A stretch of DNA of 46,511 nt from Acidobacteria bacterium UBA2990 (GCA_002347025.1 DEAE01000026.1:1-46511), one strand, 5' to 3'. Positions 16,430-25,694 are shown, numbered from the stretch's first letter. Notes: generated by a model from the sequence alone, not told the origin. Numbers and translations are program-made.

Positions 16430-18304
16430 TCAGGGCAGAGCAAATGTCACTAAAGCATCGGTCGCGGCAACCGCAACGTATTGTTTCCCATCGGCACCGA
16501 GGTAAGTCATTGGATTGGCATTCCCAGGAAGCGGCAAACGAACCGACCACAGCAGCCTGCCAGACGCTACTTCATATGCTCTGAGTCGACTATCATCCGT
16601 GCCAGCTATAAACAACAACCCACTGGCAGTTGTGATAGCACCGGCTCTCACCGGTCGACCGGTGGCCTGCCGTCCCTCTTCCAGAACATCGGTAACCCCG
16701 AGCGTCTCCTGCCAGACGACGTCACCCGTGGCAGCATCAACCGCTGTCAGCCGCCCCCAAGGAGGCCTATGGCACGGCAACGTTGAATCAGCTATCCGCA
16801 CAACAAAACTTGCAGGACGTTGTGGCCCCTTCCGATATGGAACCGGATGATCATCTGGAGCCTCTTCAACATATCCGAGAGCTCCAAGATCCTGAGTCAC
16901 GACAATCAGATAGCCAGTTGATGGGTCAACCGCGACTCCCCCCCAATTAGCTCCACCGACGCCACCAGGAAATGAGATCGTTGTTCGCACCGGTCCTCCG
17001 GCTGGCCGGTAGACCCACGGGGTAAACGGACCGGCGTTATATACCTCACCCAAGCTTTCGACGAGCGCAGTACAGGCAGCAGCGTGTTCCACAGAGGTGT
17101 CCGAAGCGGTCACTAGATCAGACGGGTCATAGCTGAGCTTTGACAACCCAACCGGCTTGAGAGGAATGGGCTGAGTCGGAGAAGTAACCTCTCCTGGCAC
17201 GTCACTGGCAGCCACCTGCCGCTCCTCGACACCGTAGATCGGTTCACCTGTTTCACGATTGAGAATGTAGAGATAACCCGACTTGGTCGTAACGCCGAGC
17301 GCCGGTATTGAACCATCCTCGCGAGGAATGTCGAATAATGCTGGCGGGGCGGGGGGATCGGCATCCCAGAGGTCATGATGAATGGTCTGAAAGTGCCAAC
17401 GATAGCTACCACTCTCGATATCCACCGCAACCAGGGAGTTCCCGTAGAGGTTGTCTCCTGGTCGATCACCGCCATAGTCCCCAGGAATAGGAGAGGCCAG
17501 TGGTAAAAACAAGAGCCCGCGCTCCTCGTCCATCGAGAAGTAAAACGGCCACGCGTTCGCTCCCAACCGCCCTCGCCAGCTTTCACCGGACCAACTGTCA
17601 TGCCCAGGTTGACCTGGCTGGGCTACGGAGCTAAATTCCCACACCTTTTCACCGGTTCTGGCATCAAAGGCCCTAGCGTTGCCAATACCCCCAATAGTTC
17701 CTGACGGGGTATTCGCACCAACCACGATTACATTTCCGTAAATAAGCGGTACCGAGTTATAGGGCACCACCATATCCTGAGCACCCACCTGCCCAAAGGC
17801 TTCGATCGACTCACCAGTCTCAGCATCAACAGCCCGCAGGAACCGCCCGGTGGTGAAGATGATTCGTGGTGACAGTCCGCCCCCACCTGGCCAGTAAGCC
17901 ACACCTCGACGGGATGGTGTGCCCTCGGCCACTCGGTGTCGCCAAAACTCTTGCCCGTTAACCGGATCAAGGGCTACCACCCTATCGGCCGCCGGAAGGT
18001 ACATGACCCCGTTGACCACAATCGGCGTGACCTGCGAATTCGGCCCGCGCCCACCCTCCACAGCGGCCTCCAACGGATAGGTCCACGCTTGCCTCAGATT
18101 TGCTACGTTAGTGGCCGTAATCTGCTCTAGTGAAGAGTAACCAGTTGCTGCCAGGTCGCTCCTATACATGGGCCAATCTCCAGCGGTCTCAACGGCTTCT
18201 CCCTGCTGAACAGCCCCCACCTCTCCCTCGGGTCCACACCCGTAAATCGGTAGGGCTATGGAACACCCGATGACCAACACCACCGCCAACCGTATGAAGC
18301 GCAT
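16430..18304 (-). CDS. PQQ-dependent quinoprotein dehydrogenase, probable lipoprotein
   Basis: About 624 residues from ATG 18304, supported by GAGGTGG about 8 nt upstream; a longer reading from 18400 lacks signal features. The N-terminus (RFIRLAVVLVIGCSIALPIYGC) looks like a lipoprotein signal with Cys in the lipobox. The rest is an eight-bladed PQQ propeller, with repeated A-x-D-x-x-T-G-x-x-x-W blades (ALDPVNGQEFWRH, AFDARTGEKVWEF, AVDAATGDVVWQ). HDLWDADPPAPP and GANWGGVAVDPSTGYL are the familiar membrane-type dehydrogenase landmarks. No CxxCH is present, so electrons go to an external acceptor. It is probably the first gene of an operon with the Mo oxidoreductase. Substrate (alcohol or sugar) not predictable. 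Confidence 0.88.
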   Translation of the reverse strand: MRFIRLAVVLVIGCSIALPIYGCGPEGEVGAVQQGEAVETAGDWPMYRSDLAATGYSSLEQITATNVANLRQAWTYPLEAAVEGGRGPNSQVTPIVVNGVMYLPAADRVVALDPVNGQEFWRHRVAEGTPSRRGVAYWPGGGGLSPRIIFTTGRFLRAVDAETGESIEAFGQVGAQDMVVPYNSVPLIYGNVIVVGANTPSGTIGGIGNARAFDARTGEKVWEFSSVAQPGQPGHDSWSGESWRGRLGANAWPFYFSMDEERGLLFLPLASPIPGDYGGDRPGDNLYGNSLVAVDIESGSYRWHFQTIHHDLWDADPPAPPALFDIPREDGSIPALGVTTKSGYLYILNRETGEPIYGVEERQVAASDVPGEVTSPTQPIPLKPVGLSKLSYDPSDLVTASDTSVEHAAACTALVESLGEVYNAGPFTPWVYRPAGGPVRTTISFPGGVGGANWGGVAVDPSTGYLIVVTQDLGALGYVEEAPDDHPVPYRKGPQRPASFVVRIADSTLPCHRPPWGRLTAVDAATGDVVWQETLGVTDVLEEGRQATGRPVRAGAITTASGLLFIAGTDDSRLRAYEVASGRLLWSVRLPLPGNANPMTYLGADGKQYVAVAATDALVTFALP

Positions 18305-18614
18305 CACGCAATCCACCTCTGATTCATCTGGAAATAGGCGCATTGTATCCTGTTCATTCTCGACACCCGCGAGCGTAGACGTGACCCAAGTTCCGCGCAA
18401 TCTGTTTCGAAACAGGCTGAATCCACGACTTAAAAGAGTGCATCGGAAACCACCTTGCCTGTAAAACGGAAATACTGGAAATTGACGTTATAAAAATCCA
18501 ACATTTCCTGTGCAACTGTCCTGCGTTGATCCGACCACTGACAGGCGATCGATGAAGTTCAATGGTTCCTTAACCGCCAGCGCCTGTTGTCACCTGTTCG
18601 CCCATCGACAACCC

Positions 18615-20039
18615 CTACTCACTCAGCAGATCACGGAGCAAAGTCGCCGTTTCTGGCGAACGCTTGAAGGTGTTTCCATAGAACTGGCCATCTGCAATCG
18701 CCAGGGCTGTCCAACCTTCTGTCCACCCCGAACGACCTCCACCGCTCTTAGTAAGCTTGGCGTCAAGCTTGGCGCCGTTGTCGGCGAGAAACTGCACAAT
18801 CTCGGGAGCTCCCCGGTGAGCCGCACCGTGAAGAGCAGTATAGCCATAATCACTGACAGCTCTGACGTTGCCACCCAGTTCCGCCGCGAGCTTGACAGCT
18901 TCGAGAGCTTCCTCATTTGTCCCGGGATTCTCACCGGGAGAGTAAATACCCACTCCTGCGGCTACCATCAAAGGCGTCGTCTGATCATCGGTCCTAGACA
19001 GAGGGTCTGCGCCATTCTCGAACAGCACGCGCATCATCTCGACATCCGCCGCTTTAGCCGCCAAGAGAAACGGAGTCGCCCCCTTACGGTCTAGCAGGTT
19101 GCGGTACCCATCCCTTGGCTCCTGCTGCTGCCGAGCATCCGGGTCAGCACCATGATCGATCAAACGTACTATAAGGTCGAGGCTGCTGACAGTGCCCGTC
19201 GTCACCGGACCAGGAACCTTGGATTGGCCTACGTTAGGTCGTCGGACCCACGACAGGTGGTGCAATGCCGTCCATCCGTGTTCGGCTGCATTAGGGTTTG
19301 CACCCTGCTCTAGGAGCCAAGCGGCAAAATCATAATTGCCATTGGCAACAGCCACAACTAAGGGACTCATCCCATCTGGGAGCGGGGCATCCACATCAGC
19401 ACCGGCCGCCAGTAAGACCCCGGCCGCCTCGATGTGTCCCAGTTGGGCCGAGAAAAGTAGGGGCGTGAACCCAGCGGCAGACCGAGCCTGAACGTCTGCG
19501 CCAGCCGCTATCAGCACTTTACTAGCGTCAGGGTTGTTCTCCGCCGCAGCCCACATCAGCGCTGTCTGCCCTAACCAGTTTTCTCTCGCTTGCACTTCGG
19601 CTCCATAGGTCAGAAGGACCCTGACCGTGTCGACATCGCCTGTCCGAGCCGCGGTCATCAGTGCCGTCTCATTTGTCCCTACAGTCGCGTTCGCCTCAGC
19701 GCCAGCCTCCAACAACCGACCTGCCATGGCAGCACTTCCATTTTCTGCGGCCAACAGTAGTGGCGTCACACCATAGCGGTTGACTGCTGTCACATCTGCA
19801 CCGGCTCTAATTAGTAAACCGGCAACAGCCACATCATTCCTGTGAACAGCCCAGTGAAGCGCAGTTGTACCATCAGCCTCAGGAGTATTAACATCATGTT
19901 CCTGCAGGAGTGCTCGCACGTCGTCGACACTTCCGCCCTTCACGGCATCCACCAGAGGAACCGTGCGGCCAGCAGCACCGAGACTGCTCAGCACCAGCAC
20001 CGGCACAACCCACCAACCTCTTAGACATTTCACACACAT
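18615..20039 (-). CDS. Secreted ankyrin-repeat protein, module 2
   Basis: About 474 residues from ATG 20039 (AAGGGG, about 9 nt); the longer 20096 start lacks an RBS. A signal segment (RGWWVVPVLVLSSLGAAG) is followed by ankyrin repeats with TALHWAV, TPLLLAAENG and TALMWAAAENN repeat cores. A spacer with LSWVRRPNVG and a Gly/Ser stretch divides the array, as in the protein encoded at 4568. Here the ankyrin gene runs in the same direction as the DUF1592/DUF1552 pair, 97 nt downstream of the DUF1552 stop, so all three are probably co-transcribed. That contrasts with the divergent arrangement in module 1. Confidence 0.9.
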   Translation of the reverse strand: MCVKCLRGWWVVPVLVLSSLGAAGRTVPLVDAVKGGSVDDVRALLQEHDVNTPEADGTTALHWAVHRNDVAVAGLLIRAGADVTAVNRYGVTPLLLAAENGSAAMAGRLLEAGAEANATVGTNETALMTAARTGDVDTVRVLLTYGAEVQARENWLGQTALMWAAAENNPDASKVLIAAGADVQARSAAGFTPLLFSAQLGHIEAAGVLLAAGADVDAPLPDGMSPLVVAVANGNYDFAAWLLEQGANPNAAEHGWTALHHLSWVRRPNVGQSKVPGPVTTGTVSSLDLIVRLIDHGADPDARQQQEPRDGYRNLLDRKGATPFLLAAKAADVEMMRVLFENGADPLSRTDDQTTPLMVAAGVGIYSPGENPGTNEEALEAVKLAAELGGNVRAVSDYGYTALHGAAHRGAPEIVQFLADNGAKLDAKLTKSGGGRSGWTEGWTALAIADGQFYGNTFKRSPETATLLRDLLSE

Positions 20040-20135
20040 ATCTAGCTTCCCCTTAGCTTTGTTCCAAACGCTAAAGTAAGTTACTACGAGCCCCATTCTA
20101 CGGCCCCCACACGCAAGCCATTTGCTAATTACTGA

Positions 20136-21488
20136 TTAGAGATCGGTTAACAATCCTGTACTGTCACCAAATCTCTCAACTGAAATTCCGGTTTTCTCGA
20201 GCATACTCATCAACAGATTCGCCATAGGAGTATCGGCCGGATAGGCGAGGTGACGATTTCCTTCGAGCCGGCCTGAACCTCCTCCCAACAGAACGAGAGG
20301 CATGTCGATGTGGGCATGCTCATTAGGATTGCTAAGGCCGGCACCATAGAGCAGAATCGTGTTGTCCAGTAGGTTCCCGTCACCATCTGGGGTGGACCGT
20401 AGTTTGTCTAGGAAATAGGCAACTTGCTGCGACTCATAAGCAATGATTTTCGCGTAGCGTGCCAGGGTTTCAGGATCATCACGATGGTGGGATGTACCAT
20501 GATGCGGCTGAGGCACGCCGATTTCAGGATAGGCGCGTTGACTCGATTCCCGACCCATTAAGAGCGTGAACACCCTGGTGATATCTGCTTGATAGGCTAA
20601 GCATTGCAGATCAAACATCAGCTTGCAGTGCTCGTCAAATTTACCCGGTATGCCTACCGGACGCTGAAGCGCTGGCAGTTCTTCCTCATCAATCCGGGAC
20701 TCGATCCTTTCGATACGACGCTCTACTTCCCGAGTAGCTTCAAAGTAGTCGTTAACTCTGGCTCGGTCACCAGGGCCCAGAGTCTTCTGAAGATCAGCCA
20801 TCTCAGCAGTAACTGAGTCGAGAATACTGCCTGTCTTTTGCATACGAGCGAGCCTCTGCTCGCGAGTGCCCCCTTCGCCAAAAAGGCGTTCGAAGACCAC
20901 CCGCGGATTCGGCTCTGTCGGTAACGGGGCTGTAGGGGTTCGCCATGCCAGGACATTGCGGTAGACGCAGCTATAGCCGTTTTCGCAGTTACCAACCTCA
21001 TAGGTGTGCTCGATCCCAAGTTCCAGCGACGGCAGCGGAGTATCCCTGCCGATGTGCTGCGCGGCCACTTGGTCAACTGTAGTGCCAGCCAGGAGGTCAG
21101 CGCCCTCAGTCCGCCTCGGGTGAACCGCGTTCAACCAAGCAGCAGTACCGCGAGTGTGGTCTCCATTACCATCTCCCATAGATTCAGCCTGAGCCGCGCT
21201 TAATCCACTCGTGACAACCACCTGGTCACGAAATGGTTCGAACGGTTGAAGACAGGGGGTAAAATCGAAACCACTCCCTTTAGCAGTGGGCTTCCAGTGG
21301 TTTATCTTACGGCCCATGGCCACACCATTGGGAATGTAGATGCACCCCAATCGCGTCACTGGCGCCGCTGCTGTTTTGGTCAAAGCGGAGAGTGCTGGCA
21401 CCATCGCATCCAATAGCGGTAACGCCAAGGTCACACCCGCGCCACGTAGAAATGTTCGACGCGGTAGCACCATCTTGCTAATAATCAT
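20136..21488 (-). CDS. DUF1552 (HxxSHH) Tat-exported protein, module 2
   Basis: 450 residues, paralogous along its whole length to the protein encoded at 584-1945. The Tat signal LPRRTFLRG and the following ALPLLDAMVP are the same in both copies. The hallmark appears as HHGTSHH near residue 325, and GDGNGDH is conserved. A Cys-containing stretch (NCENGYSCVYRN) sits where module 1 has CDSGDCFYSN, so a Cys pair is kept. The start overlaps the stop of the DUF1592 gene by 4 nt (ATGA). Function unknown; the coupling with a di-haem protein suggests a redox or carbohydrate-degradation role. Confidence 0.9.
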   Translation of the reverse strand: MIISKMVLPRRTFLRGAGVTLALPLLDAMVPALSALTKTAAAPVTRLGCIYIPNGVAMGRKINHWKPTAKGSGFDFTPCLQPFEPFRDQVVVTSGLSAAQAESMGDGNGDHTRGTAAWLNAVHPRRTEGADLLAGTTVDQVAAQHIGRDTPLPSLELGIEHTYEVGNCENGYSCVYRNVLAWRTPTAPLPTEPNPRVVFERLFGEGGTREQRLARMQKTGSILDSVTAEMADLQKTLGPGDRARVNDYFEATREVERRIERIESRIDEEELPALQRPVGIPGKFDEHCKLMFDLQCLAYQADITRVFTLLMGRESSQRAYPEIGVPQPHHGTSHHRDDPETLARYAKIIAYESQQVAYFLDKLRSTPDGDGNLLDNTILLYGAGLSNPNEHAHIDMPLVLLGGGSGRLEGNRHLAYPADTPMANLLMSMLEKTGISVERFGDSTGLLTDL

Positions 21489-23905
21489 GACTCTGACCTC
21501 CTCATTTGAAACGGGCTACTTTTAACGACCCCTAGAATCAATGCTGACATGCGGTAGTTGTGCTGCGAGGCCTCACGGGTAATTCGCCGGACGGCCGCAG
21601 CGTCGTAGTACTCCAAACCCCGACCCAGGGCGTACGTAAGCATCTTCTCGGTCATGGTCGTGATAAACAGTTCTGAACGGTTTTCCAGAACACCGCGGAG
21701 CCCATTCACTCCCTCAAACTCAGTTCCATCAGGAAGAGCCCCAGAAGCATCAATCGGGGAAAAAGTCCTGTCTACTAATCGCAGCCGTCCAACGGCATCA
21801 AACTGCTCGAGGGCGAAGCCAGGCGGATCCATTAATCTGTGGCAACTAGCGCACACTGGATTGGACCGATGCTGCTCCATAGCCTGCCGCATCGAAAGGG
21901 TCTCGCCATGATCACCATTTTCCACCAGGGTCGGCACATTCGGTGGAGCCTCAGGCGGTGGGGTGCCTAAAATATTTTCAAGAATCCACTTACCCCGTAC
22001 GACCGGAGAGGTCCGGTCTGGATAGGCTGTAACAGCCAAAAGCCCGCCTTTGCCCAGCAGCCCACGCCGCTCTTCACTATTGAGCGCAACCCGGCGAAAG
22101 TGACTCCCCTTTATATGAGGAATCCCATAGTGATGAGCTAAACGCTCGTTAACGAAAGTAAAGTCGGCTGTCAACAACTCGAGAGCACTCAAGTCTTCAT
22201 GAATGAAGCTATAAAGAAAGAGCTCCATTTCAAGCTTAAATGCCTCCCGCAGACTTTCGTCAAAATCTGGGAACGTCTCCTGATCTGGTGTCACACCTAA
22301 CAGGTTTCGCAGATGCAGCCACTGCCCGAAGAAGTTGCGAACCAATTCCCGAGAACGACCGTCTGACAACATCCTGCGTACCTGATTTTCCAGCACTGTC
22401 TGGTCCCGAAGCTTGCCCTGAATGGCGAGATCTAACAACTCGTCATCAGGAATGCTACTCCAGAGAAAAAACGATAGCCTGGAAGCTAATTCAACATCAT
22501 CGAGGGGATACACAGTATTGGGAGCAATATCGATCGGGTCACGCCCGACCCGGAAGAGAAAAGAGGGACTCATCAGCAAACGTTCGATGGCCATCTGAAT
22601 GCCAGACTCGAACCCCCCGCCAGTCCGGCCTTTACGATAGAAGGATAGTAATGTTGCCAAGTCCTCATCTGTCACGGACCGTCGATAGGCGCGCCGGGCC
22701 AGAGTTGAAAGAATCGTCCTGGCACAGCCAGATTCCTCTGACAAAGCCATCGGATGACAGACAAATATCCGATCTCGACTCGGCGTCTCGCCTGGGCCAC
22801 TCGAGTCGTAGGGCCCAGAGACCACAACGCTGGCAAGGTACGGCTCGGGTCTTTCCGAATTCGGATGTCTCAGGAACGGTCGCCTCAACCCCTCATCTGC
22901 CGCTGAAGATTTCTTGAGAAACGCAACTACGATATCTTGGGGGCCCGCCTTTACAGGAATTCGCACGTTCCAATCCGCATCCAAGGTCCCTCGCTCTTGG
23001 CGCCCATACTGACCCAGAAGCTGGCCTTCTGTCGGCGACACCCCAGCCAAAGTAAACAACCCCAATCGCTCACCATCTAGGCTGATCTCAAGGTCGTGCG
23101 AGTCCGGGAAAGTGGGAATCTGCTCACCGACACCCCCCTCGCCTCGCCTCGTCAGCAACGCTTGAATTACATACTCTCCGTCCCGGGGAAAATTGTAGCG
23201 AATGAGGGCACCACCACGGGTGCCAAAAGGCAGCCCTTCCATCCGTTCAGCTTGTGATGAATCTACTGTGAGGCTAAAGGTATCGACATTGGGAACAGTC
23301 AAAGGCGCCCCAACTGCCTGGCTGGCAATATTTTGAGCCGCCGACAGATACCGCTCCATCAGCGTCGGAGACATCCTAAGCACACCGGCAATATTGTCGA
23401 ATCCATAACTTGCGTCGTCAGCCGGTAGCAGCGCGTCAACATCAATGTCCAAGGCAAGTAAATCCCTAATCGCGTTTTGGTACTCAGTTCGATTGAGGCG
23501 ATGAAAGGGTTCAGTCCGTCCGGGATTGGGCCTGGTCGCTGCTACACGATCGAGAGCAGTCTCCAGATAGGAAACAAAACCGTCGTAATTGGCCTGGTCT
23601 GGGCGAGGTCTACCGGCTGGTGGCATAACACCTGCCTGCACCTTTCTGAGCACTTTTTCCCAGAGTTCAGGCTCAGCAGACACATCCGAAATGTCAGCAG
23701 TTTCCAAAGAGACCGGAACACGACCGTTGTCATACTGAGCATTGCTATGACAGGTGACACAATACTGATGAAGCAGTGCGCGATGGGGCGAGGCAACGGA
23801 TTTGATCGCACCATCGCTTTGCTGCTCACTCGCTGCCTCTATGCCAGCAGGGCTACCCAACACAATTGCTAGCCCCACACAGAATATGACGGCTAATCCT
23901 CGCAT
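21485..23905 (-). CDS. DUF1592-type secreted cytochrome c protein, module 2
   Basis: 806 residues, paralogous to the protein encoded at 1942-4359. Signal peptide residues 1-24. CVTCH (Cys49, Cys52, His53) and CASCH (about residue 685) give two c-type haem motifs, the second within MDPPGFALEQFD. The central part has AYRRSVTDEDLATLLSFY and the FFLWSSIPDDELLDLA segment of DUF1592, and the C-terminus has the DUF1585-like TMTEKMLTYALGRGLEYYD. The start is weakly supported (GCGAGG directly before ATG), so an alternative cannot be excluded. It is the first gene of a three-gene unit with DUF1552 and ankyrin genes. Confidence 0.88.
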   Translation of the reverse strand: MRGLAVIFCVGLAIVLGSPAGIEAASEQQSDGAIKSVASPHRALLHQYCVTCHSNAQYDNGRVPVSLETADISDVSAEPELWEKVLRKVQAGVMPPAGRPRPDQANYDGFVSYLETALDRVAATRPNPGRTEPFHRLNRTEYQNAIRDLLALDIDVDALLPADDASYGFDNIAGVLRMSPTLMERYLSAAQNIASQAVGAPLTVPNVDTFSLTVDSSQAERMEGLPFGTRGGALIRYNFPRDGEYVIQALLTRRGEGGVGEQIPTFPDSHDLEISLDGERLGLFTLAGVSPTEGQLLGQYGRQERGTLDADWNVRIPVKAGPQDIVVAFLKKSSAADEGLRRPFLRHPNSERPEPYLASVVVSGPYDSSGPGETPSRDRIFVCHPMALSEESGCARTILSTLARRAYRRSVTDEDLATLLSFYRKGRTGGGFESGIQMAIERLLMSPSFLFRVGRDPIDIAPNTVYPLDDVELASRLSFFLWSSIPDDELLDLAIQGKLRDQTVLENQVRRMLSDGRSRELVRNFFGQWLHLRNLLGVTPDQETFPDFDESLREAFKLEMELFLYSFIHEDLSALELLTADFTFVNERLAHHYGIPHIKGSHFRRVALNSEERRGLLGKGGLLAVTAYPDRTSPVVRGKWILENILGTPPPEAPPNVPTLVENGDHGETLSMRQAMEQHRSNPVCASCHRLMDPPGFALEQFDAVGRLRLVDRTFSPIDASGALPDGTEFEGVNGLRGVLENRSELFITTMTEKMLTYALGRGLEYYDAAAVRRITREASQHNYRMSALILGVVKSSPFQMRRSES

Positions 23906-24170
23906 CCTCGCGCCCCCGTTTGAAACGCCACGCGACTATCCTAGTCCTACCTTTAACTGGAGCAATACCTCGTCCAGACATTAGAATCAGGCGTTACCGT
24001 AAACACGACTTTCAGCTAGTGACCCCAGTCAAGCATACGCTGACCCACATGGGGCAAATTGTCAACAGGAATAGGCTCTAAATGAGCGGGCCACACGCAC
24101 TACTGCGAACACTCAGCTAGGACGGATACAATAGAGCGACCAACTCACCCTGAGGAAAGGACACGCTCCA

Positions 24171-24509
24171 ATGCCGAAGAAAGTCGACTGGTATTACTTT
24201 CGCAACGGTTGAACCAGCTGCACCAAAGCTTCCAAGTTCCTGGAAGCTAATCGAGTCAAGATCACCGAGGCCGTTCCGGCCAGCCGTAAGCTGCAAGAGG
24301 CCGACGCCAAGGGATTATTACAAGAAGTGACAACTTTAATCGTGGCCAAAGGGAAAAAGGTCACTACATACTCAGTCGAAGGGAATCCTTCCCCTGAAGC
24401 CGTAGCCGCCATACTAGGCCCAACTGGCAACCTAAGGGCCCCTACGATCCGGTCAGGAAAGACCCTCCTGGTGGGATTCAACGAGGCAGTTTTCGGCGAT
24501 CGTTTCTAG
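24171..24509 (+). CDS. ArsC/Spx-family selenoprotein with in-frame UGA (Sec14)
   Basis: A 112-residue thioredoxin-fold protein, read from ATG 24171 (AAAGGA about 9 nt upstream) through UGA at 24210-24212 to TAG at 24507-24509. The motif is Sec14-Thr-Ser-Cys17, a U-x-x-C version of the ArsC-family CxxC site, after WYYFRNG and followed by TKASKFLEANRV. The C-terminal LGPTGNLRAPTIRSGKTL is the conserved end of the ArsC family (seleno)protein group, in which other members have Cys at this position. The UGA is the only stop in an otherwise intact frame, and a SECIS-like hairpin follows it. A -10-like TACAAT lies at 24127-24132. Likely a cytoplasmic thiol/selenol oxidoreductase; arsenate reduction is not implied. 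A mutation or sequencing error is the alternative, made unlikely by the hairpin. Confidence 0.85.
24227..24248 (+). promoter_or_regulatory. Bacterial SECIS-like hairpin for selenocysteine insertion
   Basis: A perfect 8-bp stem (24227-24234 AGCTTCCA with 24241-24248 TGGAAGCT) encloses the 6-nt loop AGTTCC. The stem begins 14 nt after the UGA at 24210-24212. The loop carries G in its second position followed by U, in line with the published bacterial SECIS consensus (a small apical loop with a G near its 5' side, placed roughly 15-40 nt past the UGA). SelB is expected to bind here. The hairpin is translated as part of the coding sequence. Confidence 0.75.
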
Positions 24510-24615
24510 CGAGTTTTAGTTCACACTCGGACGCAAACGCCTTACTACCCAGGCTGGAGACAGCAAGGGTCGACAGTTAAGGCGTCGGCACTTACATTAG
24601 ACAGCAGGAGAAACC

Positions 24616-25677
24616 ATGGATAGGTCTGGATATTCACGGCAGCACTACACACGTCGCGAAGTACTTAGCCTCCTCGGAACAACCGCTGGCGCCGCTGTCT
24701 TAACTCCTCCAATTGATCTGCAAGCACAGCAGAACTTTGTTGGCGTTTCTAACCTCAACCTCCCAAATGATGCGATTATTCGTACCCTCCAGCAAGACCT
24801 AGACCCGGTGGCCCTCTCCAATGGTGCGACCCTCTTCCATGAGCATGTTGGGCGAAACGATATCGAACTTGCAGTGGAAGAGTTACGCGCCAGTGCGTTC
24901 GACGGCCTCGGCTGCATCGTGGATGCAGCGACCGGGCGCCGAACCACTGAACAACTTCGTAACCTGAATGAAATTGCAGCCCGTAGCGAGGTCCAAGTCG
25001 TAATGGCCGGTGGCTACTTCGAAGACATCGGTTTTGCAATTTACCCTATCCGAGTCTCGGAAATGTCCGAAGACGAGTTGGTTGAGGAATTGGTGGCCGA
25101 CGCCGCCGCCCAGCGCTGGGGCGCTTTCGGCGAAATCGCCTCCTCGCTTGAAATGCGGCCAGATGAACGAAAAGTGCATCGCGCCGTCGCCCGTGCACAC
25201 CTACAAACCGGATTGCCCATCTTCACACACACCCCTCATGAAAGTTGCCCCAGCTGCGCTATGGAGCAGATGGACGTCATCGAGGGGGAAGGAGTGGACC
25301 TCACAAACGTGGTGGTCGGCCACATGGCGACAATCAAACCAGAACACAACCCGTTGGCGATCCACCGCGAGGTTGCCCGGAGGGGCGCGTTCATAGGTCT
25401 AGATACGCTCGGACACGAGATGGGACGGTCGGACATCCCTGCTGCCGCCAAGGTAAGAATGGTCCAAGACCTACTAGACGCTGGCCTCGTGGACCACATC
25501 CTATTGTCATCTGATCAAGGGAATGCGCGCCAATTTAAACACTACTACGGACACGGGTGGTCTTCGGTCTTGATGCAGTTCGTGCCGAAGCTCAGGTTCG
25601 CGGGGGTGCCAGAAGACACAATCAACCAAATCTTGGTTGATAACCCCAGACGCTTGCTTGCGTTTGTGCCGAAATAG
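24616..25677 (+). CDS. Tat-exported phosphotriesterase-like amidohydrolase
   Basis: 353 residues with a twin-arginine signal (YTRREVLSLLGTTAG). The phosphotriesterase-family metal ligands can be placed: HEH (His75, His77), His205 in FTHTP, His236 in VGHM and Asp300 in LSSDQ. The position that usually holds the bridging carboxylated Lys is Glu173 (GAFGEIASS), as in the Glu-bearing subset of the family. These enzymes hydrolyse esters, lactones or phosphotriesters in a TIM barrel; the substrate is not predictable. A good RBS (CAGGAG) precedes ATG 24616. The gene follows the selenoprotein with its own 5' region and ends at a bidirectional hairpin. Confidence 0.85.
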   Translation: MDRSGYSRQHYTRREVLSLLGTTAGAAVLTPPIDLQAQQNFVGVSNLNLPNDAIIRTLQQDLDPVALSNGATLFHEHVGRNDIELAVEELRASAFDGLGCIVDAATGRRTTEQLRNLNEIAARSEVQVVMAGGYFEDIGFAIYPIRVSEMSEDELVEELVADAAAQRWGAFGEIASSLEMRPDERKVHRAVARAHLQTGLPIFTHTPHESCPSCAMEQMDVIEGEGVDLTNVVVGHMATIKPEHNPLAIHREVARRGAFIGLDTLGHEMGRSDIPAAAKVRMVQDLLDAGLVDHILLSSDQGNARQFKHYYGHGWSSVLMQFVPKLRFAGVPEDTINQILVDNPRRLLAFVPK

Positions 25678-25694
25678 TTTGCCCTGAACGTTGC

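Noticed and set aside
22240..22917. Plus-strand 225-codon frame
   Set aside because: It is antisense to the well-supported DUF1592 gene and has no recognisable domain.
24327..24509. A separate 60-residue gene starting at ATG 24327
   Set aside because: It is the C-terminal part of the selenoprotein in the same frame and lacks its own RBS.
24171..24509. Pseudogene broken by a nonsense mutation
   Set aside because: The rest of the frame is intact and conserved, the stop is UGA at the catalytic Cys position, and a SECIS-like hairpin follows; all three favour selenocysteine.
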